64,000 nt of DNA, from positions 868,001 through 932,000 of the forward strand of contig JANCIK010000004.1 in the NCBI GenBank assembly GCA_028532985.1. The letters run 5' to 3'. The stretch is from Stropharia rugosoannulata. Its lineage: Eukaryota; Basidiomycota; Agaricomycetes; Agaricales; Strophariaceae. Below are positions 25,284-37,605 of this stretch, one piece after another. The notes below the pieces were generated by a model that saw nothing but the letters and a program-made list of their open reading frames with translations, did no database searches and was not told where the DNA came from. Every line of letters begins with the position of its first letter. Positions within the stretch are counted from its first letter, which is position 1. The translations under genes and the position numbers were made by a program.

Positions 25284-26986
25284 TCAGTTTTGGGACTTTG
25301 GCGCATAATTCCGTAACACCTCGTTTAATCCTTCTCGTTCAATGCAGTTTTCGAATGAAAAGCTTTTGGCGAGCTCTTCCAACTGTGCCTCATCCATTCC
25401 GCGGAATGTCTCTGCCCATTGATTAACCATGAATTCCGCTACCAGAATAGTTCTGCTTATACGCGTGACTCTCTCCTCCAGACTCCAAAGTGGGGGATAG
25501 AGCTTAAGCTTGGACTCATCTGACACTGACGAGCGGATGAGGTTGATAATGGGTTGGTAGATATCCTTGACATATTTATCATCTTTACCCCAGGCATCGA
25601 CAGCAAGGTCATGTTTCTTGCGGAGGAATTCCTTGAAAAGTTCCATGTAGGGGGTCTTTTCAGACACATAAACCATTCCCTGGAATCCGATGTCTTTGTA
25701 GAGCCAGATTGACCAGCTGAGGCGGTCCTATTATATTTTTTGGTGTTAATGCGAATCTCAAAAGCCTATTAAACTCAGCTTACTTTCGAGTAAATTTCTA
25801 ATTGGTCTTTCAGTACGGCATATCGTCGCTTATTGATTGCATCTGTCTCGTCTCCGTCGTATTGCCTTCTTGCGTATACGGGTCCCCATTCACCGTTCCA
25901 AACGCACAGCCCCCTGCGATCCATCCACTCTCGTTTCCGTTTGTACGTATTCTTTAGTAAACTCTTCTGCAGCTCAGTCCCGGCATATGGTTCAGGAGAG
26001 CTCGGGAACCCAAATATTGCATAATCATGAATGGCATAGGCTGTGTTCTTCCAGCGCGTTCCGGCGTCCTCTGGGAACTTGGAGAAGTCCACGGCAAAAG
26101 TGTTCCCATCCAGAAAGAGAATATGTCGTGTATCTATAGCACGGATCGCTGCGTACGCCCGCTCATAGAATTCTAAAAGACGTGCGTGTTGTGGATGGGG
26201 GTCAGCAGGCTCATTGAGGACATTATATCCGGCAACCCATGGATTGTCACGATAATGAGAAGCTATTTGTTCCCAAATCCACACCAGTGAATCCTGGAAG
26301 TGCTTGTGACGCCAGAAATAAGCTATATGAGATCCAGCATCTGCATGCCAGCCTCCACTTTGGCCGCCAGGCGCGGTGTGCATATCGATGACTGTGTAAA
26401 TGCCGTGTTTTGCGCATACATTGATGGCACGGTCAAGATGCTTGAACGCATCCTCCCGTAAGACGCGTGGGTGCATATCATCTACAACAGAATCGCTTTA
26501 GGATGTACTACTTAGTGCCAAAAGTAGAGTAGTACCTTGGAAGTGGCGATAGTTTACGGCGATCCGTATACAATTGAGGCCCAAAGACTTGAAAAATTGG
26601 GCATCTGCATCAGCGAAAAAGTGTTCCAAGAACTATATTTACGTCTATTAGAAAGTCGAACAGAAGGATGATAATAACGTACGCGGTCGAAAAAGAACTC
26701 TGCTTTCTGTTCGCCTAACACTTCTGCGAGTGCTTCACGGATCTGATACTCACATCCAGGATAACCTAACTCGCTATGAGGTTGGATATTGCCACTCGAA
26801 TACCAAGTTCTTCACCTGATATGAAGTTCTCCATGCTTAATTATTATGATAACAAGTCAGGACATTCCACGCATCCAGAAGTTGCGATACTCACGTCATC
26901 CATCCACCTAATCCCGCACCGCGCAAGACGACCTGAGTGCCCCCTTCATCAACAATTTTGGTACCGTCGACCTTGAGAAATCCCAT
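25284..26986 (-). CDS. GH5 glucanase (exo-beta-1,3-glucanase type), probably intracellular
   Basis: Exons in transcript order 26895-26986, 26816-26835, 26683-26765, 26536-26632, 25784-26481 and 25284-25727; 477 residues. Clan GH-A retaining glycosidase: the acid/base is E188 in NVLNEPADPH and the nucleophile E295 in WNGEWGPVY. Other family signatures are RGAGLGGWM, NCIRIAVNYRHF, IDMHTAPGGQSGGWH and WSIWLYKDIGF. No signal peptide is visible at the N-terminus (MGFLKVDGTKIVDEGG), so it may act inside the cell or leave by another route. Close basidiomycete relatives share the whole length, including the C-terminal 100 residues. A beta-1,3- or beta-1,6-glucan substrate is expected from the family but not proven. 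Confidence 0.92.
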
Positions 26987-27027
26987 AGCAGCGAAAGGGC
27001 GATGGGAGAAAGGAGAGTGAGCAGTAC

Positions 27028-27033
27028 TTATAG
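27028..27033 (-). promoter_or_regulatory. TATA-like element of the GH5 gene
   Basis: TATAAG on the minus strand, about 42 bp upstream of the GH5 start codon at 26986. Confidence 0.4.
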
Positions 27034-28223
27034 TTCACCAGCCTGATGATGTTCACAGGATAATGGCACATGCAAATCCAATGTCCCCGACGAAAGTCCG
27101 CAAAGAGCCTGCAAGCCGCGGGAGCCTTGCAGAAAGACAGCGAAAATTCAATCATGCGATTCAACACTTCTAGCATGTTTTTTTGAGGGGAATACCACTA
27201 TCATGAAGGGGTGAAGGAACTTCAATGCCGCAAAGCATCACAACTTGAGTTGGCAGCTTTACATCAAACGAGGTTTGGCAGTGGGAGTCGACAAGTTATT
27301 TTTTGACAACTTTTGATTTATTTGGCAAAAATTGGACAGAATGGAGCATCCATGTAATGCAGTTGAGAGAGTTCGTCTTTTTGAGTTCATTCAGATACCC
27401 TAGTTTGATTTTAAAGACAAGACGGGTCAAAGACAGATAAATAGTACAAGACTGAAAGGCGGTAGGCTGCACATGGGCTTTGCTTGGGCTGCACCTCAGT
27501 GGTGCAAGGCTGTTCGCAAGCAAACTAAGGTCGGATCAACGGGGTGTTTGCTTGAGCGGAGTGCAAAATGAGACCAAGCCGACAAATGGTGGCGAGCCTA
27601 CTTACCGGCTTGAGTTGTTCAGGCACTTGCAAGACTTCACCTCAGGCTCCGAAATCTGTGAAATGTTGTAGCTAATCTTCCTGCTCATGTGCAGACTCTC
27701 CCCATCGTATATCTGGGACAGTGGCTGACAGTGGCGACACATTTTCTTGAATCTTGAACCTTCTAGGCGTTCATTCTACTCCGTCGTGCTATGCCCATTG
27801 CCTTCAGAAGGCGAATGATACATCATCATATACAACTTACGAGATCAAACACTCAGAAACGGGGCATCTGAATTAACTGGTATTTCTTGCTGGTTTTCCT
27901 TGTCTTACTATTTCTCAACGCCACGGTGTACATAGAAGGAATCTAACAGTGCTGTCACTGCTGTGGGGCGCTTTGGGGGCGCTGCGTAGATCCCGCGATA
28001 ACTGTGTTAATACGTCACCAAATATATCTATGCCAAGCTTGTTCAAGCTCCTGAGGACGCCTAGGGACGCCTCTTCAAGCTTCACCTCTCTTCAGTCTCT
28101 TTGAGGCTTGTGTGGATGCATCATCATTTGACCATTTTGCTTTATAATCACGTTCTTTCAAATTTCACTCAGAGCTGTCCATTCTACGGTGCTTCTATCT
28201 ACGTAGCATGAAAAACGGAGGAG

Positions 28224-28230
28224 TATATAA
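28224..28230 (+). promoter_or_regulatory. TATA box of the small cationic protein gene
   Basis: tatataa at 28224-28230 on the coding strand, about 190 bp before the ATG at 28417, which would leave a leader of about 160 bp. Confidence 0.4.
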
Positions 28231-28416
28231 TTGCATTATCGGACTCCCCATTAGTCTTGGAAACCCATCACCTGAGATCATTTACAACTCAAATAATCGA
28301 CGATCGCTCGAATTTGATATTTTGTGAAATATGTATATGATCCCTCAAATACCAGGTTGATTTCACTCCTAGAGCCTTGCTCTTCCTCCATCAACGGTCG
28401 CTGCCGACAACATCCA

Positions 28417-29285
28417 ATGGACGGCTGGCCCATTCCAAAGTTTCCTCTCAGAGCTGGTCTCTTGGCAGTCATTCTCTGCCTTTTATTAGTATTCGCGTCT
28501 GCTGCACCGTTACTTGTCGTACCTGGGCAATCCTCCCAACTATCTTATCGCCCGTCTGCGGCTGCGTCTGAATCAGTCCATGGCTTTTTTTCATCCAATC
28601 CAACACGCAGAAATGTAGAACAAAGTCAACATGTTCTCACTCAGCTGGTCAAAGCAGCACACGAGGATCTAGAAACTACTACTCTCTTTCGCAGGACTAG
28701 TGTTCTGGATAAACTCAAGGTATTAGTTGCTTGCGTTGCGTTAGCATATGTGAACTGACCAACACATATTGTAGGCTTGGGGACGCGGTGTTAAAGCGAA
28801 ATTCCAGGTATTCATCAATGGATAACTCTTCTTCAGTACACCCGGAACTGATATATGATAGAATTTTGCACACAAAGTCAAGAACACATTCACGGTGAGT
28901 CTTGCCATCTCGCATGTTTTTACTTTCCTCACTCAAATAAAATAATTTTCAGGAAGTAGGCAAGGTATGTCAACCATATTGACTTGAGTTTACTGAAATC
29001 CACATAACGTCAATCCTACAGAAAATTGGACACTTCTTTCAGGATACAGGAGCCAAGATTGCGAAGGTTGGCCTCAAAGTTATTGGTACAGTTGCGAAAG
29101 GAATATCAAGAGTGGTTGGCCTTGTTGTACCCGGTATCGGGAAGGCGATCGGGAAAGCAATAGACGGTGTGGGCAATCTCGCCAACATGGCCTCAAACCA
29201 CATAAAGGCGCATCTCTCTCCAAAGCTTGAAAATGCCATGTCAAAGATGGACAAAGCCAGGAAGTATATGGGTTATGTTCCGTAA
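28417..29285 (+). CDS. secreted cationic amphipathic protein built from short phase-0 exons
   Basis: Exons 28417-28719, 28775-28807, 28862-28894, 28953-28964 and 29022-29285; 214 residues. Every junction is phase 0; exons 2 and 3 are 33 bp each and exon 4 only 12 bp. Residues about 12-31 form a strong signal peptide (AVILCLLLVFASAA). A Ser/Gln-rich pro-region follows. The C-terminal 110 residues are rich in Lys, Gly, Ala and Val in helical periodicity: AWGRGVKAKF, HKVKNTFTEVGKKIGHFF, then VVGLVVPGIGKAIGKAIDGVG and a Lys/Met-rich end. This looks like membrane-active amphipathic helices with a central Gly-rich hydrophobic hairpin. I do not recognise the family; antimicrobial or membrane-binding activity is inference from composition only. 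The upstream in-frame extension lacks an ATG suited to a signal peptide. Confidence 0.72.
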
Positions 29286-30158
29286 TACGGCAAAGTAATC
29301 TGTGTTGAAAATCAACTGGCCTACTTCTGGAGAAGTCTCAAGCAATGTTGTGGTTTTGATCTCCGCAAATCCAAAGATAAATCGTTTTCGTCAAGCATAC
29401 TAGGTTGCGATCTCAGCAAGTCTGCTCAGGGCGACGAATCATAATCTGCGAGATACTACCACTATCTGGGGACGGTCTCACGTCAAAGTGAAGGTCTAGG
29501 CCTGATTTTGAGTTCACGCTACTTTTGCGGTAGGGTCGAGGACTGATGCATGATGTCCGCAAATCAGTAACCTGATTTATTGAGAAAGGCTGAGAAGGTA
29601 TGTAGCTTGTATTGTGGCGGTTACTTTTATCATCCATTGCACAAAGGGACTCCCATGCCATTGGATACGCCTGTGTCTAGGCCCTGGTGATAAATTTTCA
29701 CTTGGTATTTGCGACAAGCTTGAGATCGCTTTGACGGCTCTCTGCTGGGGTAGAGTACGTCGTGCCTTCGTCGAAATTAATTCGAAAATGAAATCCTACT
29801 CAAAAACTAGAGTATGAATACGAAAACGTCGTCGGTTGTAAATACGACACCCCTAGTTTGCGGACCAATAGCCCATGACCCAGTAACGGTCAAAAACGGC
29901 CAATAAGATTGCACATAATGTATCGAAGGGCAACAGTGTTTCAATTGAAACTTGATTATAACACAGACGCTATGCACATATGACTGTTGAGCAAAGATTC
30001 GTGGTGGTTGATTCGCTGTCGGTTGTCAGTCGTAGAAACTGTTCGTTGCTGTCCACCGCCAGCACGTGTCCTGGCCCCTTGTCAGAGTTCCAGCCGACTC
30101 ACCCTTTTATACCATGGCCATGCCCCTCGTTTATCATTGTCATCATTAGTATTACACC
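29286..30158. other. intergenic spacer
   Basis: 3' flank of the cationic protein gene and promoter of the F-box/WD40 gene. A minus-strand open frame at 29413-29661 shows no recognisable feature. Nothing else seen. Confidence 0.5.
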
Positions 30159-32444
30159 ATGATTCCGTTGGCCGATGAGGGATACACGGATGAAGAGGCG
30201 GTTAATACCCACTTAAATACCACCACCTCCTCACAACAACCTTTCCAGTGGCAGAAACCGAAGATGTCCCAAGGCCACGCCTCACAACCTGCGAATACCG
30301 TGCAGAACACAGAAGGTACATTCGCGACGTTCCTCCAACATTGGGGTGCCTTGCTAATGCAAACTAGAACTCGCATACCAACTACTCCTTTCTCTGCCTC
30401 GCTCGCGCCTGGCCGTATTGCAACGCCGCATACAGCCATTACTTCAATTCGATCTCGTCGGTGTGAGTGGATGCAGGGTTCTGTTCAGTGGCAGCTAACC
30501 AGAACAACCATAGTCGCTGCCAACCGAGGTCGCGCTTCAAATCTTCAGTTACCTCTCTGCCCCTACTCTTCTTGTGTGTGCCCAAATTAGTCGGCGATGG
30601 AGAGCTCTCGCGGACGATCAGTCATTGTGGAAGGCACTCTGCGCGGCTCGTGGTTGGACATGGCGACACCCCCCGCGAGCTTTGCCGCCGGACACTCTCC
30701 CAGCCCGCGCAATGGACTACGGCGACTCAGATGACGAAGGCATGGGCGACTCCGATGAAGAGGAGGACGGAGAAGAGATCGGGGCACTGGAAGCAGCAAA
30801 GGCAGAGCTTACACTTATGCAGGTCGAGCTGGACTCAGGCTTCGCATCTATGTCCATGTCTTCGGTCGACAACAGCAGTCACGACTTCATAGACCGGCTC
30901 ACCCCCTCAATTCACCCGCCTAGTCTCGCACGCACTCGTTATTTTTCCGCACCATCTATACTTAACTCCCTTGACGCGCCATTACGCCCGGACTATAAAT
31001 TGCTTCACCAGACACATATCAAGCTACAGATGCGCATACGTGCAAGTTCATATCAAGTTTCTTTTTTGCAGACACGGGGCACGCCACCCGATGGGCATAC
31101 AAATACCATATATTGCCTGCAAATGTACACCTATCCGGATACCGGGAAGCAGGTTGTATTTACTGGGTCGCGCGACAGGACGGTGCGCGAGTGGAACTTG
31201 TCAACTGAATCCGTGGAGCGCGTAATATCCGGTGTGCACCAAAGCTCTGTGCTTAGTATTTGTGTCGGCCATGGCTTTCTGGCGAGTGCTGGAAGCGACA
31301 GGCGGGTTGTCGTCTGGAACCTTGAGCAGAATCGACTGGTCAAGGTTCTGAACGACCACGAGGATAGTGTGTTGTGTGTAAGGTTTGACAAGGAGCGATT
31401 AGTGTCCTGCTCGAAAGGTATTCCCACTTTCATTCACTTTTTGCACAATGCTAACGAATACTTTAGATCGAACAGTCCGCGTTTACTCATTTCTTGACCT
31501 CGAGCTCCAATTTGTACTAGGCGCTCATCGCGCGGCAGTTAACGCTGTGTCTATATCAGAGTCGTGTATCGTGTCTGCATCCGGAGACCGTTCTATACGG
31601 TTGTGGGACGCAAAGACGGGCAAGCTTCTGCGGACATTCGAAAATCATCATTCAAGGGGGTGCGTTGACATATTTCAGCAGTTAAGAATTCAGCCAATAA
31701 TGTTGTTACAGAATAGCGTCTATTGATTTCAACGGGCCGATTGTACTGTCTGGGTCTTCTGATAAGCATATACGGCTGTTTGATATGTCGACTTCACAAG
31801 GCTGGTCGACCTCCCCGGAATATGATGCTTTGCTACCACCTCCTGGAACGGCGCACCACTTGGGTATGACCACGGGCGGCAGTGCTTTAGGTCATCCAGT
31901 AAATGGCCTGATGTGTCAGACCTGCGGAAGTAGCAGTATCGTATGTCAAGCGGGCATACAAGATACTCCTCGTGGACGAAACAGCACTGTTCGGTATATG
32001 CATGCAGACCTTGTACGCACTGTCGCGTTAGGGGAAGAGTTTGTACTCAGTGGCAGTTATGACTTGAGCATCAAGGTACAGTTCTATAGTTTTATGCTAT
32101 GCACAGAGCATGGCAGTTTGGGAAAATCGACCCACTGATAACATTGTAATATAGGTGTGGGACCGTAAGACGGGTGCCTTGGTTGCTGATCTGAGTGGAG
32201 GTCATACCGGGCGAATATTTTGTATTGGTTTCGATTCCAAAAAGGTACGTGATTGAACCTAATCACCGTCTTATTATACACACATTTATAACTGCAAATC
32301 TGTCAGATCATATCCTGCGGAGAGGATCAGGTATGGCAACATTGATATGATATACTTTCTGGGTGTAATGTCTTACTTTTGTCTATGCAGAGAATACGTA
32401 TTTGGGACTTTTCTCATGGCATCGATACAAGCTTTATGGCTTGA
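30159..32444 (+). CDS. F-box/WD40-repeat protein (SCF substrate receptor)
   Basis: Exons 30159-30315, 30368-30462, 30514-31417, 31467-31659, 31712-32075, 32155-32244, 32307-32330 and 32391-32444; 626 residues. The F-box begins at about residue 86 (LPTEVALQIFSYLSAPTLL, VCAQISRRWRALA), preceded by a helix LPRSRLAVLQRRIQPLLQFD similar to that of CDC4/MET30-type proteins. An acidic linker follows, then at least seven WD40 blades: GSRDRTVREWN, GSDRRVVVWNL, DRTVRVYSF, GDRSIRLWDAKTG, SSDKHIRLFD, SYDLSIKVWDRKTG and EDQRIRIWDFSHG. Such proteins bind SKP1 through the F-box and present phosphorylated substrates for ubiquitination. Which substrate is unknown. Confidence 0.93.
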
Positions 32445-34699
32445 TCGGGTTGTTCAACGTTGTGCAGTCGTACTCATTTCTTTGGCGACCTGCTGCAGGG
32501 CGTCTTGTAAACCGTCTGAAGGATACCCTGTTGTTCCTGGATGCCATTGTGCATCATTACTGTACTATTGGCGGGCAATGCCTGAATGCATATCATGTGC
32601 TGATGAACACCCGTGCCTGTGTACTGAGTAGTTTTCCTGCAACCCTGCAGCATATTGGTAAGTAGCATCGTATCTGGTGACTTACACGACTCTTATCAGG
32701 TTCCTCAACAAACCCCAGTCACTTAGGACATGCGCTACAACAGTATCACTGGCATGCCGTTTATTGTTAAATTTTGCTTTCGGGGTTTGAAGGTACATGC
32801 AGTTACAAACTTGAAATTACATCCGTGCCTTCAGATCTAAGCTCTTTGCTTCAAGCGCACCGCCTGAAGTATGATTCTCAATGTTCCGACGTTGCTGCTT
32901 TCCGGCAAGGGACTTCTAGAGTCAATATGTTTTATTCAACGACAAAGACTGTACAGCCTGTAATTCTGACTGCATAAATTACTTTTATGTTACTGATGTG
33001 CCTGTCAACAGTCAGATATGGTTGTTTAGCTTCTCATATGCGTATGTTGGTCCTAGTCCTGTGGTTCTCTACTGAAATACATACCGACGTGTTGCGCCTT
33101 AAAGAAGCTTGCCGGTGAGCTTTCTTTGTAAAGGTATTCGTAAGGGAATCTAATTTAAGGTCGGAACTCGGGCGAGCAGATATTTTTACCCAGGCGGTCT
33201 ATTTATACCGTCTAAATATTGCGCATTCATCCACTCTTGCGGGTCTCGTTTCTCTCGGTCGTCGACACGTCCTCGCATACCGCTCTGTTTGTGACCAAAA
33301 ATACATGTAGTATTGATGGAACCTTACCGCCCACTGTAATCAGCGTTCCCATGCTGTAGTGTTTGAACCGTATTGCGGGGTCTGCGAACAGTATAAAGGC
33401 GCTCAGTGAATTACTGGGGCCTGCGGGTATACAATACTGGCTGCAGCGATGGTGTGCGATGAAAAAAGCACACCATCACAGCAGCCGGTTAATGTATACC
33501 CGATACAGTTTCTTTCTCTATCCTTCCTCCAGCCTTATTGACTGTAGCCTAATGGAGCGTTATCATTGTCAACATGGTCAGTCCAAAATTTATTCTTTTT
33601 CTTTTTCTTTGATATTCTAAACATCCTTTTGATCATAGAACTTAATGAACACGCCGTAGGATATTCAAAGGATGCAGATAACGACTAGGCCGTTTCCTGA
33701 TTTTATTTGGAAAGCCCGCAAAGTATGTAGGTGCGTAGTAACGTAAATGACAGCTCGTGCTACTTGACTAACGATGGCGTGTATTTTGTTACTAGCCACG
33801 GAATAGAAAGCGACGTCTTAGAGTCAGGCGAAGGAAATTTTTATTGACCACCTGAAATAAATCATAATCTTTTTGCATTTCCTCTCTGCCAGTACGGAGA
33901 TTCATGCCGACACGGACAGAGATGTTACCTCACTCTACATTTGTGTTCAGTCTTTGTAGACCTGAGCTCAAGCACCTTTAAAGCTGCAGTTAATAGCATT
34001 TGAACCACATGACAACTATCCATTTACGAGTCAAAAGTCAGCTACTATGATACAACTGTAGTTTCTGGTCATTCTTCTGGAGTAACCGAAATTCATTTCA
34101 ATACGCAGTAGCATTGCAGTTATACAGTTAAGGTACCGGGCTGAGTCTTGAGTTATGTAGTTCAACGAGTTGCCATCATCGAGTCATTTGTTAATAATCT
34201 TATCTGATGACCAACTAAGGACAAGAATAGTCTAAAGCCGATTTCTCACCCCCTTTCCCATTAACAGTATACTCACCCAGGCTTACAGGCTGCTTCTACA
34301 ATAGTCCGGCATGGTATGCCTTACTCATCCTTGACACTGGCTTATACCCGCGCTCTGTCTGGTGTCTGGTGTTATCCGTTGTTACAGGACTAATGCAAGT
34401 TCATCTTTCTTTTTCGGAGTTGACTCCGAGTGGACTGATACCTCCCAAAGCACTCAACAAAGACCCAATATGTACAGTGTACATCGGACATTCGTATTTT
34501 ATTTTTTCATTGCTATTGGAGAATTCCTCATTCTTGCCGACGAAGATGGACTTTCCCAGTCAATCACCTAACAGTTACCTTGTGAGAAGCGGTACCGCCG
34601 CTTATGGTATTCCACCCTGCCGGCGGATGGCCTACTTTAATCAGTCATAACGCAGCAGCTGCTTCGTTATAAGGCGCACCCATTCTGGGCCGCTACCTC
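32445..34699. other. long AT-rich intergenic region
   Basis: About 2.2 kb without a convincing gene, between the F-box/WD40 gene and the MFS gene. It contains the long imperfect hairpin at 33424-33502. A 3' extension of the F-box transcript with a further intron (gtaagt near 32659) is possible. Short open frames (32774-32977, 34369-34650) have no features. Confidence 0.5.
33424..33502. repeat. imperfect inverted repeat, about 34-bp arms with 10-nt loop
   Basis: Left arm 33424-33457 begins cgggtatac and ends gatggtgtgc. Right arm 33468-33502 begins gcacaccatc and ends gtatacccg. The loop is gatgaaaaaa. The innermost 10 bp and outermost 9 bp pair perfectly, and the middle (ctggctgcagc against acagcagccgg) pairs with a few mismatches. 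The transcript would fold into one long stem like a small-RNA precursor. A decayed MITE or foldback element is the alternative. Confidence 0.7.
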
Positions 34700-36812
34700 A
34701 TGCTTCCCTCCAACCATATGCAGCCAGCACTTGATGATAGATCCGAACGCGTTGAAAGCAGAGACATCACTGTAGTTTCGGACCCCAGGATTTCAGAGAC
34801 GGACTCTGTCAACAAGGAGAAGTATGAAATCTCTGAGCCTCGTGAAGTAAAGACCTCCGAAGATAAGACTTTTGCAGAGGATGACTTTCCAGACGGAGGC
34901 CTCCGGGCATGGTTAATTGTGGCAGGGGTATGTCCTGACTTTGATCATCAGAGCACTTTTGAAAACTACTTACTTTCTTGAAAAATAGGCTGCATGCAAT
35001 ACTTTTTCGACGTGAGTAGAAGGCTCGATCATATGCATATTACCTTGCTTGCTGCCTGCCCCTATTTCTCTTCAACGACGAGTTCAAATCATCTGAGGCG
35101 TTTTTTTTGTAGGTTCGGCTACGTCAATTCCTGGGGGGTGCGTTTGGTTTTAGCATATATCCGTAGAATCCTCTTGCTGAATGGAGTACTTGTTAGATTT
35201 TTCAAAATTATTATGAGGAAACAGTTCTCCGGAATTCATCTCCATCAAGCATGTACGTACGGATCACCTAACGATGACCTCATTGTAGTACTTGATGATG
35301 TGTAACTAATACATACATAAATCTTCAGAGCATGGATTGGGTCAATTCAGGTCAGCCTTCTTGAGTGAAAGCTAATGCCTTCAGTACTGAATTTTATATT
35401 ATTTTTAGTATTCTCTTGTATTCCTCCCCGCATTGGTCGTGGGACGTTTATTTGACTTGGGATATTTCCACTCCGTTTTCATTACGTCGAGTGCCATCCT
35501 GGTTGTTGCAACATTCTTAATCGCGCAATGCACTCAATACTGGCACTTCTTATTGTGCCAGGGTATCCTTGTTGGGGTAAAAAAATCTCGCATTATTTGC
35601 TACACCTTCCAGTCTGACTTATTTCAGATAGGGTGTGGGGGTATCTTTGGACCGACGACAGCAGTTATTGCGCACTGGTTCAAGAAACGGCGAGGCCTTG
35701 CTATGGGAGTTGTAGCCATGGGGTCCTCCCTGGGAGGGACCGTGCTACCCATTGCGGCGCGGAATCTTATTCCGAGCATTGGGTACGTCTTAATTGTTCT
35801 CTCCTTCGAAGTTCACGATAATAATCTACCACGCTGCTCAGATTTCAATGGACTATGAGAATATTCGCCTTTATATTACTCACTTCATTAGGGGTCGCAA
35901 ATTTAGTGCGTACTATCTAACTTCTTGCGATGAGGAAATGCTTATATACCATTGTAGCTACTGAGACGACGTTTGCCGCCAAAGCACGTGGAAGGCGGAC
36001 TACTTAACCTGAGCGCTTTCAAGTCGGCACCATATTCGGTTTACTGCGTATCATCTTTTGTTGTTTTTCTGGGCGTTTATACGAGTATGTGTTGTTTATA
36101 CTAAATAAGGCTTCTGCTAATTTACGGTTATGCATTGGCCAGTGCTCACTTATGTTGGAGTTAGTGCCATTGACATAGGTATTCCCTCCGATTTTGCTTT
36201 TTACTTTGTCGCCATATGCAATGCGAGTTCTTTATTTGGACGATATACCGCAGGTATCATTGCTGATAAAATTGGTAGGTCTCGTCCCGAGGCGTACCGT
36301 AATTTGCGTGCTGAAGTATCGAAGGTCCCATGAATATTATGATTCCGTTCACAGCATGGACGGGAATCCTAACCTACGGATGGCCGTTCGCGAAAACAAA
36401 GTCTTCATTGATTGCGCTGACTGTGCTCTATGGGTACACATGCTTCATTCAACCCACATATTTCCTATGGCTGATTATGATTTTTTTAGGTATGGCTCTG
36501 GCGTATACGTGTCTTTGATTTCCAATCCGATCATGGAAATGGGGGAGACTGGGGATGTGGGAAGACGAACCGGAATGTTCATGAGTATCCTTGCATTGGG
36601 TGCGCTTGCTGGACCACCAATATCCGGAGCAATCAATTCAAGCACGGGCAGCTTTAAACCTGTAGGATATTATGCAGGTAAGTCTTACTTCCTTTTCATT
36701 GCTTGTCCGTACTAACTAGCTTGCGTTACAAGGCACGGCAGTCCTGGTAGGAGTGCTATTGATTATTCTGTCGCGCTACTTGGTTCTTCGTCGTGTCTGG
36801 GGTAAAATATAG
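34700..36812 (+). CDS. MFS transporter, monocarboxylate (MCT/SLC16-like) family
   Basis: Thirteen exons: 34700-34927, 34989-35011, 35113-35137, 35197-35252, 35329-35350, 35409-35576, 35628-35782, 35842-35905, 35958-36084, 36143-36274, 36325-36433, 36490-36677 and 36733-36812; 458 residues. The hydrophilic, acidic N-terminal tail (about 67 residues) ends in the family hallmark DGGLRAWLIVAG. It is followed by FGYVNSWGIFQNYYEE, a SIAWIGSIQYSLVF helix, the loop HWFKKRRGLAMGVVAMGSSLGG and a second half with GRYTAGIIADKIG. This fits fungal proton-coupled transporters of the MCT group, whose substrates range from monocarboxylates to riboflavin. The substrate here is unknown. Exons of 22-25 bp make this gene easy to mispredict. 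Confidence 0.9.
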
Positions 36813-37605
36813 CATTATTCTTCCATATTAGAGTGGAACTCTTCCTGGAATACCTAAGCGAGATATCATCGCTAAAAATTATGAAGACAGGTTCGAAGCT
36901 GTCCCTTAACTCTATTTCAATGTGCACCCCCTTGCAACTGCCTTTATAAGGAAAATAATAAACGAGTAGATTACGTTACATCTCTTCAATGGTTTCATAA
37001 AAGGCAATTTTATGACCACAAGTTCACAAACCTTGTCTATTCGTCTTCCTAATTGCCCAGAAAGGAAGTGTTGTCTATGGGACAAATTCAAACAATGGAT
37101 TGCAAATGAGCCTCGGGACCCCTGGGAGCACGGATTGGTCGTCATAACAATTTGAGTCTTGACAATGGCAGGCTCATGATGCTTCGTGAGAACGTTTTCT
37201 TCCCTGACCCCGGGATGGATTAGGATGGATTGGCTCGAGCTTTCGTAATATTCGCTTGAAAAGGGAATAACGGACATGCTCAGCGCCGAATAAGGCAATT
37301 CGACGTCGAGCTTACCTTGACTTCACCCATCATCCAATCCGTTAGCCAAGTTGGCAGTGTAGACGCTTGAGTCCATTGTCTGCGATGCTATATAGGCCCT
37401 CCTGGCCTCGGAGGATGGCCACCATCCCAAGCAACATAACCCCCTCCGATACTCGTGTTCAAATCCCGCAATGATTGCTCAGCACAACAATTTAAAAGGC
37501 AGCGCCTGCAAGCCTACTGCTCGCAGTCACCGTCATCAACGATACATTCTCCTCCTCCGCGTCAAAGTCATTACACCGCGCAGAAGACACCTTATCGGAG
37601 CAGCG
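36813..37605. other. intergenic spacer
   Basis: 3' flank of the MFS gene and promoter of the Clp1-like gene. A minus-strand open frame (36912-37298) has no recognisable domain or upstream signals. Nothing else called. Confidence 0.5.

Larger units (their letters stand above)
26987..28416. other. divergent intergenic region
   Basis: Promoters of the GH5 gene (-) and the small cationic protein gene (+), with TATA boxes at 27028 and 28224. An inverted repeat of caagcaaac/gtttgcttg (arms 9 bp) lies near 27515-27560, and gacgcct is repeated near 28055-28072. Short open frames here show no features. Confidence 0.5.

Noticed and set aside
31050..31085. Possible 32-bp intron in the F-box/WD40 gene (gtgcaagt to ttgcag)
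   Set aside because: Too short for splicing, and the unspliced frame matches the conserved SSYQVSFLQTRG segment of the family.
32774..32977. Short plus-strand open frame after the F-box/WD40 gene
   Set aside because: No domain, signal peptide or upstream context; it may lie in an extended 3' untranslated region.
36912..37298. 128-codon minus-strand open frame
   Set aside because: No recognisable motif, hydrophobic end by chance, and no splice partners; it overlaps likely flanks of two real genes.
37458..37480. gttcaaatcccgc, similar to a tRNA B box
   Set aside because: No matching A box or acceptor stem about 70 bp around it, so no tRNA can be folded.
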